This document shows positions 46,434 to 55,937 of a stretch of 64,000 bases of DNA, piece by piece; positions within the stretch are counted from its first letter, which is position 1, and every line of letters begins with the position of its first letter. Source of the DNA: Paraburkholderia tuberum STM678 (lineage in GTDB: Bacteria; Pseudomonadota; Gammaproteobacteria; Burkholderiales; Burkholderiaceae). The position numbers and the translations under genes were made by a program. A model generated the notes under the pieces. It was given only the letters and a program-made list of their open reading frames with translations. It was not told the DNA's origin and ran no database searches. Location of the stretch: positions 25,108-89,107 of the forward strand of contig NZ_CADFGP010000035.1 of NCBI RefSeq assembly GCF_902833905.1, written 5' to 3'.

Positions 46434-47477
46434 ATGACGACGATCAAGGATGTAGCGGCGGTGGCGGGCGTGTCGTTCACGACGGTATCGCACGTCGTGA
46501 ACAACTCGCGGCCGGTGTCGGCCGATGCGCGCGCGAAAGTCGAGCACGCGATCCGTCAACTGCACTATGTGCCGTCGGCGGTCGCGCGCTCGCTGAAGGC
46601 GCGCACGACCGCGACGATCGGACTGGTGGTGCCGAACAGCACGAACCCGTATTTCGCGGAGCTCGCGCGCGGTATCGAGGATGGCTGCGCGCGCAATGGC
46701 TACTGCGTGTTCTTCTGCAACTCCGACGATGACCCCGCGAAGCAGCGCAACTATCTGCGCGTGCTGCAGGAAAAACGCATCGACGGATTGATCGTCGCGT
46801 CGGCCGGCGACGACGCCGTGCTCGCGCAGGCGCTCGCCGACGCGCGCGAGCCGCTCGTGGTGGTGGACCGCAACATCGAGGGAGTCAGCGCGGACCTCGT
46901 GCAGATCGATCACGAGAAGGGCGCGTATCTGGCCACCCGGCATCTGCTCGAGTTCGGGCATGTGCGGATCGGTTGCATCACGGGGCCGGTGCAGACCGCG
47001 GTCAGCGCGATGCGGGTGCACGGCTTCATTCGCGCGATGGCCGAGCGTGGCATCGAGATTCCGGCCGATGCGATCGTCGAAAGCGATTTTTCGGGGACGG
47101 GCGGACATCGCGCGGCCGCGCAGCTGTTCGATACGGTCAGGCCGTCGGCGATTTTCGCGGGCAACGACATGATGGGCATCGGCGCGTTGCGCGCGGCGGC
47201 GGAGCGCAATATCAGCGTGCCGCGCGATTGCTCGATCATCGGTTTCGACGATATCGAGCTGGGCCGCTTCACGTTCCCGTCGCTGTCGACGGTCGGACAG
47301 TCGGTGCGCGCGCTTGGCGACACGGCCGCGCAGACGCTGATCGACCGGATCGCCGAGGCGTCGTCGAACAGCACCACGCGAGCGCCTGCGCGCCGCCGCG
47401 TGGTGTCGCCGCGGCTGATCGTGCGGGAGTCCACCGCGACATGGGCGGGCGAGGAACGGCGGGATCTGGCGGCCTGA
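46434..47477 (+). CDS. rbsR: LacI family ribose operon repressor
   Basis: A 347-residue LacI-family regulator. HTH at about 3-24 (TIKDVAAVAGVSFTTVSHVVNNSRPVS), hinge helix near 45-58 (YVPSAVARSLKARTT), effector-binding domain from about 62 (IGLVVPNSTNPYFAELARG). It is encoded within the ribose operon, so ribose or ribose-phosphate is the likely inducer. It would bind the tandem palindromes just upstream and possibly the site before rbsB. A Thr/Ala/Arg-rich tail ends the protein. Confidence 0.88.
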   Translation: MTTIKDVAAVAGVSFTTVSHVVNNSRPVSADARAKVEHAIRQLHYVPSAVARSLKARTTATIGLVVPNSTNPYFAELARGIEDGCARNGYCVFFCNSDDDPAKQRNYLRVLQEKRIDGLIVASAGDDAVLAQALADAREPLVVVDRNIEGVSADLVQIDHEKGAYLATRHLLEFGHVRIGCITGPVQTAVSAMRVHGFIRAMAERGIEIPADAIVESDFSGTGGHRAAAQLFDTVRPSAIFAGNDMMGIGALRAAAERNISVPRDCSIIGFDDIELGRFTFPSLSTVGQSVRALGDTAAQTLIDRIAEASSNSTTRAPARRRVVSPRLIVRESTATWAGEERRDLAA

Positions 47478-47563
47478 TGCGCCGGATCAAGGACGCATGA
47501 GGGGTGCTCGAAGGACGCGCGCGCAATCGCGACGCGACCCGTCGCGCAACGGAGGACACTCGA

Positions 47564-48493
47564 GTGGCAAGCAACCCAACGCGCGCACGCGTCACGGTGG
47601 TCGGTAGTCTGAACATGGACCTCGTGGTGCGTTCGCCACGCCTGCCCCAACCGGGCGAGACGCTGGCCGGCCGCGGCTTCGCGCAGGTCGCGGGCGGCAA
47701 GGGCGGCAACCAGGCGGTCGCGGCCGCGCGGCTCGGCGCGCAGGTGTCGATGCTCGGCTGCGTCGGTGCCGATGCGAATGGCGCGCAGCTGCGCGCGGGC
47801 CTCGAAGCGGAGCGCATCGACTGCGCCGCGCTCGAAACCGGCAGGGAGCCGAGCGGTGTTGCGCTGATCGTCGTCGACGATGCGAGCCAGAACACGATCG
47901 TGATCGTCGCGGGCAGCAACGGCGAGCTCACGCCGGCCACCATCGCGCGACACGAAGCGACGCTCGCCGCCGCCGCCGTCGTGATCTGTCAGCTCGAAAC
48001 CCCGCCCGAATCGGTGCGCGCGGCGCTGGCGGCGGCGCGGCGGCTCGGTAAGACCGTGATCCTGAATCCGGCGCCCGCCACCGCCCCGTTGCCGGCCGAC
48101 TGGCTGCCGCTGATCGACTACCTGATTCCGAACGAACTCGAAGCCGCCGCGCTGAGCGGTCTCCCCGTCGACTCGCCCGCGGACGCCGCACGGGCCGCCG
48201 CCGCATTGCGTGCGGCCGGCGCGCGCAACGTGCTGGTCACGCTCGGTGCGCGCGGCGTGCATGCGTCGCTCGAAGGCGCGGCCGCGACGCTGTACGACGC
48301 GCCGCGCGTCGAGGCGGTCGACACGACCGCGGCCGGCGACACCTTCATCGGCGGCTTCGCGGCGCAGCTCGCGCAGGGCGCGAGCGTCGATGCGGCGATC
48401 CGCTTCGCGCAGCGCGCCGCCGCGCTATCGGTGACGCGCGCGGGCGCACAGCCATCGATTCCGACGCGCTCCGAGCTCGACGCATCGGACTGA
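47564..48493 (+). CDS. rbsK: Ribokinase
   Basis: A 309-residue PfkB-type kinase. N-terminal GSLNMDLVVRSPRLPQPGETLAG and AGGKGGNQAVAAARLG (near 42-57) bind ribose; C-terminal DTTAAGDTFIGGF (near 252-264) holds the catalytic Asp and anion hole. It phosphorylates ribose to ribose-5-phosphate. The GTG at 47564 is chosen because GGAGG lies nine bases upstream; a more distal start gives an Arg-rich N-terminus that does not fit. It is the last gene of the ribose operon. Confidence 0.92.
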   Translation: MASNPTRARVTVVGSLNMDLVVRSPRLPQPGETLAGRGFAQVAGGKGGNQAVAAARLGAQVSMLGCVGADANGAQLRAGLEAERIDCAALETGREPSGVALIVVDDASQNTIVIVAGSNGELTPATIARHEATLAAAAVVICQLETPPESVRAALAAARRLGKTVILNPAPATAPLPADWLPLIDYLIPNELEAAALSGLPVDSPADAARAAAALRAAGARNVLVTLGARGVHASLEGAAATLYDAPRVEAVDTTAAGDTFIGGFAAQLAQGASVDAAIRFAQRAAALSVTRAGAQPSIPTRSELDASD

Positions 48494-48850
48494 TGCCGCG
48501 GCGGCATTGGCACCGCGCACGCTGCCTGATCGAACTGTCCTGCCACCGCTTCGGGCGACTCCGAACGGCTCGCATCTCCACCCATTCCCGCCAACACAAC
48601 GTCAAAAATCGTGCTTTGACGAATATCGCCGCGTTTCCCTGCGCGCCGCGAACACACTCATTTGCAGTCAACTTGCTTTCAACGTCTTACAACGTCTTTG
48701 TTCATACCTTTTAAATGCTTCAAGTCTATGAGTGCGCTGCCGTAAACGGAAATTAGAGCGCTCTTTCAAAAAAGCGCCGGACCCAACACACGCCGCTCCC
48801 ACGCTGCGTAGGCAGCAGCCTCTCATTGAGTACAGCACACAGGACCAAGC
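48494..48850. other. Intergenic region between rbsK and chemoreceptor gene
   Basis: A 357-bp gap, AT-richer from about 48590. It contains a sigma-28 promoter (annotated separately) and no gene that I can support. Confidence 0.6.
48720..48746 (+). promoter_or_regulatory. Sigma-28 (FliA) promoter of the chemoreceptor gene
   Basis: TCAAGTCT (48720-48727), an 11-bp spacer, then GCCGTAAA (48739-48746). Against the FliA consensus TAAAGTTT-N11-GCCGATAA it matches 6 of 8 in each element with exact spacing. It lies 105 bp upstream of the MCP start, fitting class III flagellar/chemotaxis regulation. Confidence 0.75.
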
Positions 48851-50647
48851 ATGTTGAATAAAGGCATCACGATCAAGGCGCGAATTGGCCTCACGATGGC
48901 GTTCCTCGCCGCGTTGCTGGTTGCGATCGGCGTTTTCGGTCTGTTCGGCATGAGCCGTTCGAACGACGCGTATGAGGACACGTTCACCAACGCGATGCCG
49001 GGCGCGGTGAACATCGGCAACGCGGAAATCTACGCGGCGCGCGAACGACTCGCGCTCGACCGCGCCGCGTTCCTGGTCGGCACACCGGAAGCGGCCACCA
49101 CCATCGAGCGCGGGCGCATGCTCGGGGGCACGTCCGACATGTGGTGGAAGAAATATCTCGATCTGCCACGCGACGCGGACGAAGACCGGCTTGCGCAGGA
49201 CGTCGCCGCGAAGCGCAACGCGCTGCATCAGCAACTCGAAACGTTCGCGGCGGCGATCACGGCGAACGATCAGGGCAAGCTGGTCGAGCACGCGAAGAAT
49301 CTGCAGGTCGTCTTCAACGACCTCGTCGGCGCCGACGACGCGCTGCGCAAATACCAGTTCGATTCGGCCAGGGAGGGCTTCGACTCCGCGCAGAGCAGTT
49401 TCCAGACCTTCCGCGTGGTCAGCATCGGCGCGCTGGTGGTCGGCGTGCTGGCGGCGGCGCTGTCGTATCTGACGCTGAGCCGCTCGATCGCGCGTCCGCT
49501 CGACGAAGCGCTCGGCCACTTCGATGCGATTGCGGCCGGCGATCTGCGTCATCCGGTGATCGCGACATCGCGCGACGAAATGGGGCAACTGCTCGAAGGC
49601 ATCGCCAGAATGCAGCGCAGCCTCACCGAAACGGTGCGCAGCGTGCGCGGCGGTAGCGAGTCGATCGCGACCGCGACGCGCCAGATCGCGGCGGGCAACA
49701 TCGACCTGTCGTCGCGGACCGAGGAGCAGGCGTCGGCGCTGCAGGAAACCGCCTCGAGCATGGAGCAGCTGACCGGCACGGTGCGGCAGAATGCCGACAA
49801 CGCGCGCCAGGCGAGCGCGCTCGCGGCCAACGCGTCCGAGATCGCCAACAAGGGTAGCGCGGTGGTCGGCCAGGTGGTCGGCACGATGGGCGACATCAAC
49901 CAGAGCTCGGCGAAGATCGCCGACATCATCTCGATCATCGAAGGCATTGCCTTCCAGACCAACATCCTCGCGTTGAACGCAGCCGTCGAGGCGGCGCGCG
50001 CCGGCGAGGAGGGGCGCGGCTTCGCGGTCGTCGCGGGCGAAGTGCGCAGCCTCGCGCAGCGTTCGTCGGCGGCGGCCAAGGAGATCAAGGAGCTGATCGA
50101 TACGTCGGTCGAGCGCGTGCAGTCGGGCTCGGCGCTCGTCGACGAGGCCGGCCGCACGATGAGCGAAATCATCGGCGCGGTGCAGCGTGTGACCGACATC
50201 ATGGGCGAGATCGCGGCGGCGTCGGAGGAGCAGAGCGGCGGCATCGACCAGGTCGCGCGCGCGGTCACGCAGATGGACGAGGTCACGCAGCAGAATGCGG
50301 CGCTCGTCGAGGAAGCGGCCGCCGCCGCGTCGTCGCTCGAGGAGCAGGCGGCGCGGCTGCGCAGCGCGGTCGCGGTGTTCCAGGTCGACGACAGCGGCCG
50401 GGGCGGTCACGAAGCGGCGTCGGCGCTTGCGGCGCCGAAGCGCCCGGTGTCCGCGAGCCCGGTCGCTACACGCGCACGCAAGCTCACGCTGGCGACGGCC
50501 CAGGCGGCGTTGCCGGCGAAGTCATCGATCCCGGCCGCGGCCGCTGTCGCGCCGCCGGTAGCGGCCGCCTCCACGCCCACGCCCACGCGCGCGCCGGCCA
50601 GGTCCGCGGCGACGGCCGGCAGCGATCGGGATTGGGAGACCTTCTGA
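48851..50647 (+). CDS. Methyl-accepting chemotaxis protein with C-terminal CheR/CheB tether motif
   Basis: A 598-residue transmembrane chemoreceptor. TM1 (about 11-32), a periplasmic four-helix-bundle-like domain (about 33-188), TM2 (about 190-212), HAMP (about 213-265) and a long cytoplasmic signalling domain. That domain has the conserved hairpin tip region EGIAFQTNILALNAAVEAARAGEEGRGFAVVA (about 365-396). The tail is Ala/Pro/Thr-rich and ends DWETF, a pentapeptide that tethers CheR and CheB in Tar/Tsr-type receptors. The ligand is unknown. Confidence 0.93.
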   Translation: MLNKGITIKARIGLTMAFLAALLVAIGVFGLFGMSRSNDAYEDTFTNAMPGAVNIGNAEIYAARERLALDRAAFLVGTPEAATTIERGRMLGGTSDMWWKKYLDLPRDADEDRLAQDVAAKRNALHQQLETFAAAITANDQGKLVEHAKNLQVVFNDLVGADDALRKYQFDSAREGFDSAQSSFQTFRVVSIGALVVGVLAAALSYLTLSRSIARPLDEALGHFDAIAAGDLRHPVIATSRDEMGQLLEGIARMQRSLTETVRSVRGGSESIATATRQIAAGNIDLSSRTEEQASALQETASSMEQLTGTVRQNADNARQASALAANASEIANKGSAVVGQVVGTMGDINQSSAKIADIISIIEGIAFQTNILALNAAVEAARAGEEGRGFAVVAGEVRSLAQRSSAAAKEIKELIDTSVERVQSGSALVDEAGRTMSEIIGAVQRVTDIMGEIAAASEEQSGGIDQVARAVTQMDEVTQQNAALVEEAAAAASSLEEQAARLRSAVAVFQVDDSGRGGHEAASALAAPKRPVSASPVATRARKLTLATAQAALPAKSSIPAAAAVAPPVAAASTPTPTRAPARSAATAGSDRDWETF

Positions 50648-50992
50648 GCTGGCTCGGATCAGGTGTACATGGGCAGCGGCGCTGTCGTGCGTCAGGTGAG
50701 TCGAGACGCGCCGTTCCCGTTCGCTAGCTGTCCGGCGTCCGCGTCGCACCCGCGACGATCGCTTCGCGAAAAGCCGCGCCTGGACACCCCATGCGCGGTT
50801 TTTTTCAGCTCCGGCAAGAATTAACGTTTGCGCGCCGCCGCCTTTCACCGGCGCGTGTCGCGATCCGGTACATTGACGGGCACGGCCCCGATCCGTTTGC
50901 GCGGCGCGCGGCTGCCCGCACCTCCAACAGGTGGTTCCCACATATTGCTACGTCCTGCGAACCCTGCCATGCGCCAGCCACAAGGAACCGAC
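50648..50992. other. Intergenic region between MCP and hydratase genes
   Basis: A 345-bp gap. Holds the MCP terminator (annotated separately); after it an AT-mixed leader without a supportable gene. Confidence 0.5.
50774..50805 (+). terminator. Terminator of the chemoreceptor gene
   Basis: CCGCGC (50774-50779)/GCGCGG (50793-50798) stem followed by seven T residues (50799-50805). Confidence 0.7.
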
Positions 50993-51754
50993 ATGACGCG
51001 ATACGATCTTGCGCAACGCCTCGTCGAGGCGCGCCGGCAGCGCCGGCCGATCGACGCGCCCGCACCCGACAGCCTGCCGCCCGACGCGGCGACCGCCTAC
51101 GCGATCCAGCAGGCGGTGATCGTGGGCCTCGGCGAGTCGACCGGCGCGTGGAAGATCGGCGCGAAGTCGCCGGGCGGCGCCGCGTCGGGCGCACCGATTC
51201 CGGCCTCGCTGGTGATGCCATCGCCAGCGAGGCTCGCGCATGACGGCTTCTTTCGCGTGCTGGTGGAGCTCGAGATCGCGTTCCGCTTCGACGTGACGAT
51301 CGAGCCGCGCGCTCAGGCGTATGCGCGCGACGAGGTACTGTCGAAGGTCGGCGCCGTGCTGCCGGCCATCGAGATTGTCGACAGCCGCTTCGCCGAATGG
51401 CCGAACGTCGCGCCGCTCGCGCAGTTGGCCGACGCGCAGAACAACGGCGCGCTGATCACCGGCCATCCGGCCGTCTATGCGAGCCTCGCGCGCGGCTTCG
51501 ACTTCGTGTCGCCGGAACTGGAGCTGAGTTTCAACGGCCGCTCGCTGATACCGGAAGTGACCGGCAATCCGGCAGGCGATCCGCGCGAGCTGCTCGTGTG
51601 GTTCGTCAACCATTGCGCGGCGATGGGCATCACGATCGAGCGCAACTGGACCTTGACCACCGGTTCATACGTCGGCGCGCACAAGATCGACGAACCCGGC
51701 ATCGTGCGTGGTCATATCGACGGATTGGGTGAAGTGGAAATTGAACTGACCTGA
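50993..51754 (+). CDS. FAH-superfamily hydratase (2-oxopent-4-enoate hydratase-like)
   Basis: A 253-residue protein of the MhpD/fumarylacetoacetase superfamily. VELEIAFRFDVT (about 92-103) and LPAIEIVDSRF (about 122-132) contain the two ExE/E metal ligands of 2-oxopent-4-enoate hydratases; KIGAKSPGG (about 51-59) is also family-like. The ATG at 50993 has AAGGAA upstream. It would hydrate an oxo-enoic acid in an aromatic meta-cleavage pathway, but no other pathway genes flank it, so the substrate is uncertain. Confidence 0.82.
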   Translation: MTRYDLAQRLVEARRQRRPIDAPAPDSLPPDAATAYAIQQAVIVGLGESTGAWKIGAKSPGGAASGAPIPASLVMPSPARLAHDGFFRVLVELEIAFRFDVTIEPRAQAYARDEVLSKVGAVLPAIEIVDSRFAEWPNVAPLAQLADAQNNGALITGHPAVYASLARGFDFVSPELELSFNGRSLIPEVTGNPAGDPRELLVWFVNHCAAMGITIERNWTLTTGSYVGAHKIDEPGIVRGHIDGLGEVEIELT

Positions 51755-52347
51755 TCGATGCTGCGGCGCTTGTAACCGCAAATTACAACGCTTGATTCCA
51801 AACGGCTGCCCGCGTGCAGCCGTTTTTATTTTGGCGAATTTGAAACGGTGGCAGTCTTTGAATCGTCAACCTGTTCGAATGCATTTGTTGCAACATTGCC
51901 GCGTCCTTCCGTATACACCTATGAGAGCGCCGTGAGTTCGTCACGTGCATGCTTTTGGTGACGAAGTGTGCGTGCGCAGACAGCCGCATTTTGGTGGACG
52001 GTCGACGGTGCGGGTACGGGATGTGCAATAGCAACGCGGTGACTTGACGCGATGCAGCGGTAGGGCGAAGTCCTGCAGGAGCACTGAATAGAGCGATGCG
52101 GTGCTGAAGAAAGTAGCGATACAGCGGTGCAGCAGATGAGGTGACTGGTTGCTGCGTGAGCAAAAAAAATTGTAGGTGGTTGAATCTCTGTTTCCAAGTG
52201 AGGATTGTAGGGTGGCGGTTACGGCGCGATTTTCGCAACGTAGTCCGTGAAAAAAAATTTAAAAGGGTTTAGGATGAATTCGAGCGATGTCGTTTCCGAA
52301 TAGCGCGCCGCGCACGACATCGCCCCAGACTTCGGCGAGGAGGTAGC
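51755..52347. other. Long leader region upstream of prkA
   Basis: A 593-bp gap. It contains the hydratase terminator (51800-51832), then a stretch with degenerate GCAGCGGT-type motifs (about 52050-52150) and, close to prkA, an A/T-rich segment (52248-52268). I found no clear sigma-54 or stress promoter and no gene that I can support. Confidence 0.45.
51800..51832 (+). terminator. Rho-independent terminator of the hydratase gene
   Basis: Perfect 10-bp stem AAACGGCTGC/GCAGCCGTTT (51800-51809 and 51816-51825), 6-nt loop, followed by a T-rich run. Confidence 0.9.
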
Positions 52348-54270
52348 ATGGATATCTACAGCAGTTTCGCGACCCGCTTCGAGAAAACACGGGAGGACGA
52401 ACTCTCGCTCGAGGAGTATCTCGCGCTCTGCAAAGACAATCCCGCCGCGTACGCCACTGCGGGCGAACGCATGTTGACGGCAATCGGAGAACCGGAACAG
52501 ATCGACACTCGCAACGATCCGCGTTTATCGCGTATCTTCGCGAACAAGGTCATCAAGGTATACCCCGCATTCCGTGAATTCTACGGAATGGAAGAGGTGA
52601 TCGAGCAGGTGGTCGCCTACTTCCGGCATTCGGCCCAGGGGCTCGAAGAAAAGAAGCAGATCCTGTATCTGTTAGGACCGGTCGGCGGCGGCAAGTCGTC
52701 GATCGCGGAACGTCTGAAGCAATTGATGGAACGCGTGCCGTTCTATGCGATCAAGGGCTCGCCCGTCAACGAATCGCCGCTCGGTCTGTTCGACTACGAG
52801 GAAGACGGTCCGATCCTCGAAGAGCAATATGGCATTCCTCGTCGCTACCTGCGAGGCATTCTGAGTCCGTGGGCGGTCAAGCGCCTGCACGAATACAACG
52901 GCGACATCCGCAAGTTCCGCGTGGTGCGCCGCTATCCGTCGATCCTTCGCCAGATCGCTATCTCGAAGACCGAACCGGGCGACGAGAACAATCAGGACAT
53001 TTCGTCGCTGGTCGGCAAGGTCGACATCCGCAAGCTCGAACAGTACGCGCAGGACGATGCCGACGCGTACAGCTACTCGGGCGGCCTGTGCCTCGCCAAT
53101 CAGGGCCTGCTCGAGTTCGTCGAAATGTTCAAGGCGCCGATCAAGGTGTTGCACCCGCTGCTCACGGCGACCCAGGAAGGCAACTTCAAGGGCACGGAAG
53201 GCTTCGGCGCGATTCCGTTCGACGGCATCATCCTCGCTCACTCGAACGAATCGGAATGGAAGGCATTCCGCAACAACCGTAACAACGAGGCACTGCTCGA
53301 CCGGATCTTCGTCGTCAAGGTGCCGTACTGCCTGCGCTATAGCGAAGAGGTCAAGATTTACGAGAAGCTGCTGCGCAACTCGTCGCTCGCCAGCGCGGTC
53401 TGCGCGCCGGGCACGCTGAAGATGATGGGGCAGTTGTCCGTGCTCACGCGTTTGCACGAGCCGGAGAACTCGAGCCTGTTCTCGAAGATGCAGGTCTACG
53501 ACGGCGAGAATCTGAAGGACACGGACCCGAAGGCGAAGTCGTATCAGGAGTATCGCGACTTCGCGGGCGTCGACGAAGGCATGACCGGCGTGTCGACCCG
53601 CTTCGCGTTCAAGATTCTGTCGCGCGTGTTCAACTTCGACTCGACCGAGGTCGCGGCCAATCCGGTGCATCTGATGTACGTGCTCGAACAGCAGATCGAA
53701 CGCGAGCAGTTCCCGCCGGAAACCGAGCAGAAGTATCTGTCCTTCATCAAGGACGTGCTCGCGTCGCGCTATGCGGAGTTCATCGGCAAGGAGATTCAGA
53801 CCGCTTACCTGGAGTCGTACTCCGAGTACGGTCAGAACATCTTCGACCGCTATGTCACGTATGCGGACTTCTGGATCCAGGATCAGGAGTTCCGCGACCA
53901 CGACACCGGCGAGAGCTTCGACCGTGCCGCGTTGAACGCCGAGCTGGAGAAGATCGAGAAGCCCGCGGGCATCAGCAATCCGAAGGACTTCCGCAACGAG
54001 ATCGTGAATTTCGTGCTGCGTGCGCGGGCTGCGAATGCGGGCAAGAACCCCGCGTGGATCAGCTACGAGAAGCTGCGCGTCGTGATCGAAAAGAAGATGT
54101 TCTCGAACACGGAAGAGCTGTTGCCGGTGATCTCGTTCAACGCGAAAGGCTCGGCCGAAGAGCAGCGCAAGCATGAAGACTTCGTCAATCGCATGGTGGC
54201 GAAGGGCTATACGCCGAAGCAGGTGCGCTTGCTGTGCGACTGGTATCTGCGCGTGCGCAAGTCGTCATGA
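52348..54270 (+). CDS. prkA: PrkA/YeaG family serine protein kinase
   Basis: A 640-residue AAA-type kinase. Walker A GPVGGGKSS (about 111-119), then the AAA core and a C-terminal PrkA kinase-like domain. It is highly similar to E. coli YeaG in layout. It is the first gene of the prkA-yeaH-spoVR cluster seen in many Proteobacteria, linked to starvation, low-pH and stationary-phase stress. RBS AGGAGG precedes the ATG. Substrates of the kinase are not known from sequence. Confidence 0.94.
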   Translation: MDIYSSFATRFEKTREDELSLEEYLALCKDNPAAYATAGERMLTAIGEPEQIDTRNDPRLSRIFANKVIKVYPAFREFYGMEEVIEQVVAYFRHSAQGLEEKKQILYLLGPVGGGKSSIAERLKQLMERVPFYAIKGSPVNESPLGLFDYEEDGPILEEQYGIPRRYLRGILSPWAVKRLHEYNGDIRKFRVVRRYPSILRQIAISKTEPGDENNQDISSLVGKVDIRKLEQYAQDDADAYSYSGGLCLANQGLLEFVEMFKAPIKVLHPLLTATQEGNFKGTEGFGAIPFDGIILAHSNESEWKAFRNNRNNEALLDRIFVVKVPYCLRYSEEVKIYEKLLRNSSLASAVCAPGTLKMMGQLSVLTRLHEPENSSLFSKMQVYDGENLKDTDPKAKSYQEYRDFAGVDEGMTGVSTRFAFKILSRVFNFDSTEVAANPVHLMYVLEQQIEREQFPPETEQKYLSFIKDVLASRYAEFIGKEIQTAYLESYSEYGQNIFDRYVTYADFWIQDQEFRDHDTGESFDRAALNAELEKIEKPAGISNPKDFRNEIVNFVLRARAANAGKNPAWISYEKLRVVIEKKMFSNTEELLPVISFNAKGSAEEQRKHEDFVNRMVAKGYTPKQVRLLCDWYLRVRKSS

Positions 54271-54296
54271 TGCGCGCATGATACTCATGGTGTGCC

Positions 54297-54321
54297 GCCC
54301 GTACGGTTCGACCGTACGGGC
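54297..54321 (+). other. Perfect hairpin in the prkA-yeaH intergenic region
   Basis: GCCCGTACGGT (54297-54307) and its complement (54311-54321) around a TCG loop, 11 bp perfect. It has no T-run. Position between two cotranscribed genes suggests an RNA-processing or stabilising element. Confidence 0.75.
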
Positions 54322-54432
54322 AACCGGCGAGGCGCAAGCCGCATAGCATTGCACTGCGCGGCGGGCGTCTCGCGCACCCGAAATATTAGTGCGGCCGCAG
54401 GGAATCGCGGTTGCATGGACGGGAGACCGGGC

Positions 54433-55704
54433 GTGCTTCATCAAATCATCGACCGCAGGTTGGCAGGCAAGAACAAGAGTATTGCGAACCGTGAGCGCTT
54501 TTTGCGCCGCGTCAAAAACTATATTCGTCGTGCCGTTTCGGAGGCGGTGCGTGATCGCAGCATCAAGGACATCCAGAACACCCAGAGCATCACCATTCCG
54601 CGCAAGGACATCGCGGAGCCGTCGTTCCGTCATGGACCGGGCGGCCGGCGCGAGATGGTGCATCCCGGCAACTCGGACTACATCCGCGGCGACAAGATCA
54701 AGCGCCCGCAAGGCGGCGGTGGCGGCGGCGGAGGCAGTCAGGCCAGCAACGAGGGCGAGGGTCAGGACGACTTCGTGTTCGAGCTGAGCCGCGAAGAGTT
54801 CATGCAGTATTTCTTCGACGACCTCGAACTGCCGCGTCTCGTCAAGACCCATCTGATGGCCGTGCCGACGTGGAAAAGCGTCCGCGCGGGCTGGGCCGCG
54901 GAGGGCACGCCAAACAATATCGACGTGGTGCGCTCGTTGCGCAGCGCGCTCGGCCGGCGCATCGCGCTCGGCGCGCCGCTCGTCAACCAGCTGCACGAAA
55001 TGGAGCGGCAACTGGAAGAGTTGAAGGCCGATCCCGCCGATCGCCGCGACGAGATCAAGCTGCTCGAGGACGACATCCACCATCTGAAAGGACGCATCTG
55101 GCGGATTCCGTTCATCGATCCGTTCGATCTGCGCTACGTGAATCGCGTGAAGCAGCCTACGCCGTCGAGCCAGGCGGTGATGTTCTGCCTGATGGACGTG
55201 TCCGGTTCGATGGACGAGCAGCGCAAGGATCTCGCGAAGCGCTTCTTCATCCTGCTGTACCTGTTCCTGAAGCGTAACTACGAGCGCATCGAAGTCGTGT
55301 TCATCCGCCACCACACGCGCGCCGAGGAAGTCGACGAAGACACGTTTTTCCACTCGACCGAAAGCGGCGGCACCGTGGTGTCGAGCGCGCTCGAGCTGAT
55401 GCGCAAGGTGATGGACGAGCGCTACTCGCCGACTGAATGGAACATTTACGGCGCCCAGGCGTCCGACGGCGACAACTGGACCGACGACTCGCCGAAGTGC
55501 CGCAAAATACTCTCGGATGACATCCTGGAGAAGGTGCGGTATTTTGCGTATATTCAGGTGACGCCCGAAGAGCAGAATCTGTGGCTCGAATACGCGCAAC
55601 TGGCGCTGTCGCAACCGCACATGGCGATGAAGAAGGTCGAAACCGCGGCCGATATTTATCCGGTGTTTCGCGAGCTGTTCGAGAAGCAGGCGGCGACTTC
55701 TTGA
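54433..55704 (+). CDS. yeaH: YeaH/YhbH family (DUF444) protein
   Basis: A 423-residue DUF444 protein. N-terminal LHQIIDRRLAGKNKSIANRERFLRR (about 2-26) and the VHPGN..RPQGGG region match E. coli YeaH. A von Willebrand-type MIDAS motif DVSGSMD (about 254-260) and a later TGGTVVSSAL-like segment suggest metal-dependent binding of a partner. The GTG start at 54433 follows GGGAGA and gives the usual N-terminus. It partners with PrkA, but a mechanism is not known. Confidence 0.92.
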   Translation: MLHQIIDRRLAGKNKSIANRERFLRRVKNYIRRAVSEAVRDRSIKDIQNTQSITIPRKDIAEPSFRHGPGGRREMVHPGNSDYIRGDKIKRPQGGGGGGGGSQASNEGEGQDDFVFELSREEFMQYFFDDLELPRLVKTHLMAVPTWKSVRAGWAAEGTPNNIDVVRSLRSALGRRIALGAPLVNQLHEMERQLEELKADPADRRDEIKLLEDDIHHLKGRIWRIPFIDPFDLRYVNRVKQPTPSSQAVMFCLMDVSGSMDEQRKDLAKRFFILLYLFLKRNYERIEVVFIRHHTRAEEVDEDTFFHSTESGGTVVSSALELMRKVMDERYSPTEWNIYGAQASDGDNWTDDSPKCRKILSDDILEKVRYFAYIQVTPEEQNLWLEYAQLALSQPHMAMKKVETAADIYPVFRELFEKQAATS

Positions 55705-55772
55705 TGGGATGCTGGTGGCGCACGAAGCGCCTGAACGACGAAGCGCGCGGCGATTCGTACGACAAGGGGTGA
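55704..55772 (+). CDS. Possible 22-aa peptide coupled to yeaH
   Basis: A micro-ORF whose ATG overlaps the yeaH stop codon (TGATG). It encodes MGCWWRTKRLNDEARGDSYD and two more residues, a basic/acidic mix with two adjacent Trp. Translation is plausible through coupling, but there is no family, and the open frame could be chance. Confidence 0.25.
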   Translation: MGCWWRTKRLNDEARGDSYDKG

Positions 55773-55937
55773 CCCGCCGTATGACCGCGCCGCAGCGCAA
55801 CAAAGGCGTGCCGCAGCGACAGTCGGGGCATGCCGAGGCAGGAGCGGCCAGCACGGGAGCCGCTCACGCCGGAGCAGTCCGCGATGCTGCAGCACGGGAC
55901 ACACCGGAACGCCCAACGAGGGCAAAGGGAAGTCCGT

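Noticed and set aside
52050..52150. Degenerate GCGATGCAGCGGT-like repeats upstream of prkA
   Set aside because: Copies are too imperfect and irregular in spacing to call a repeat array or a set of operators.
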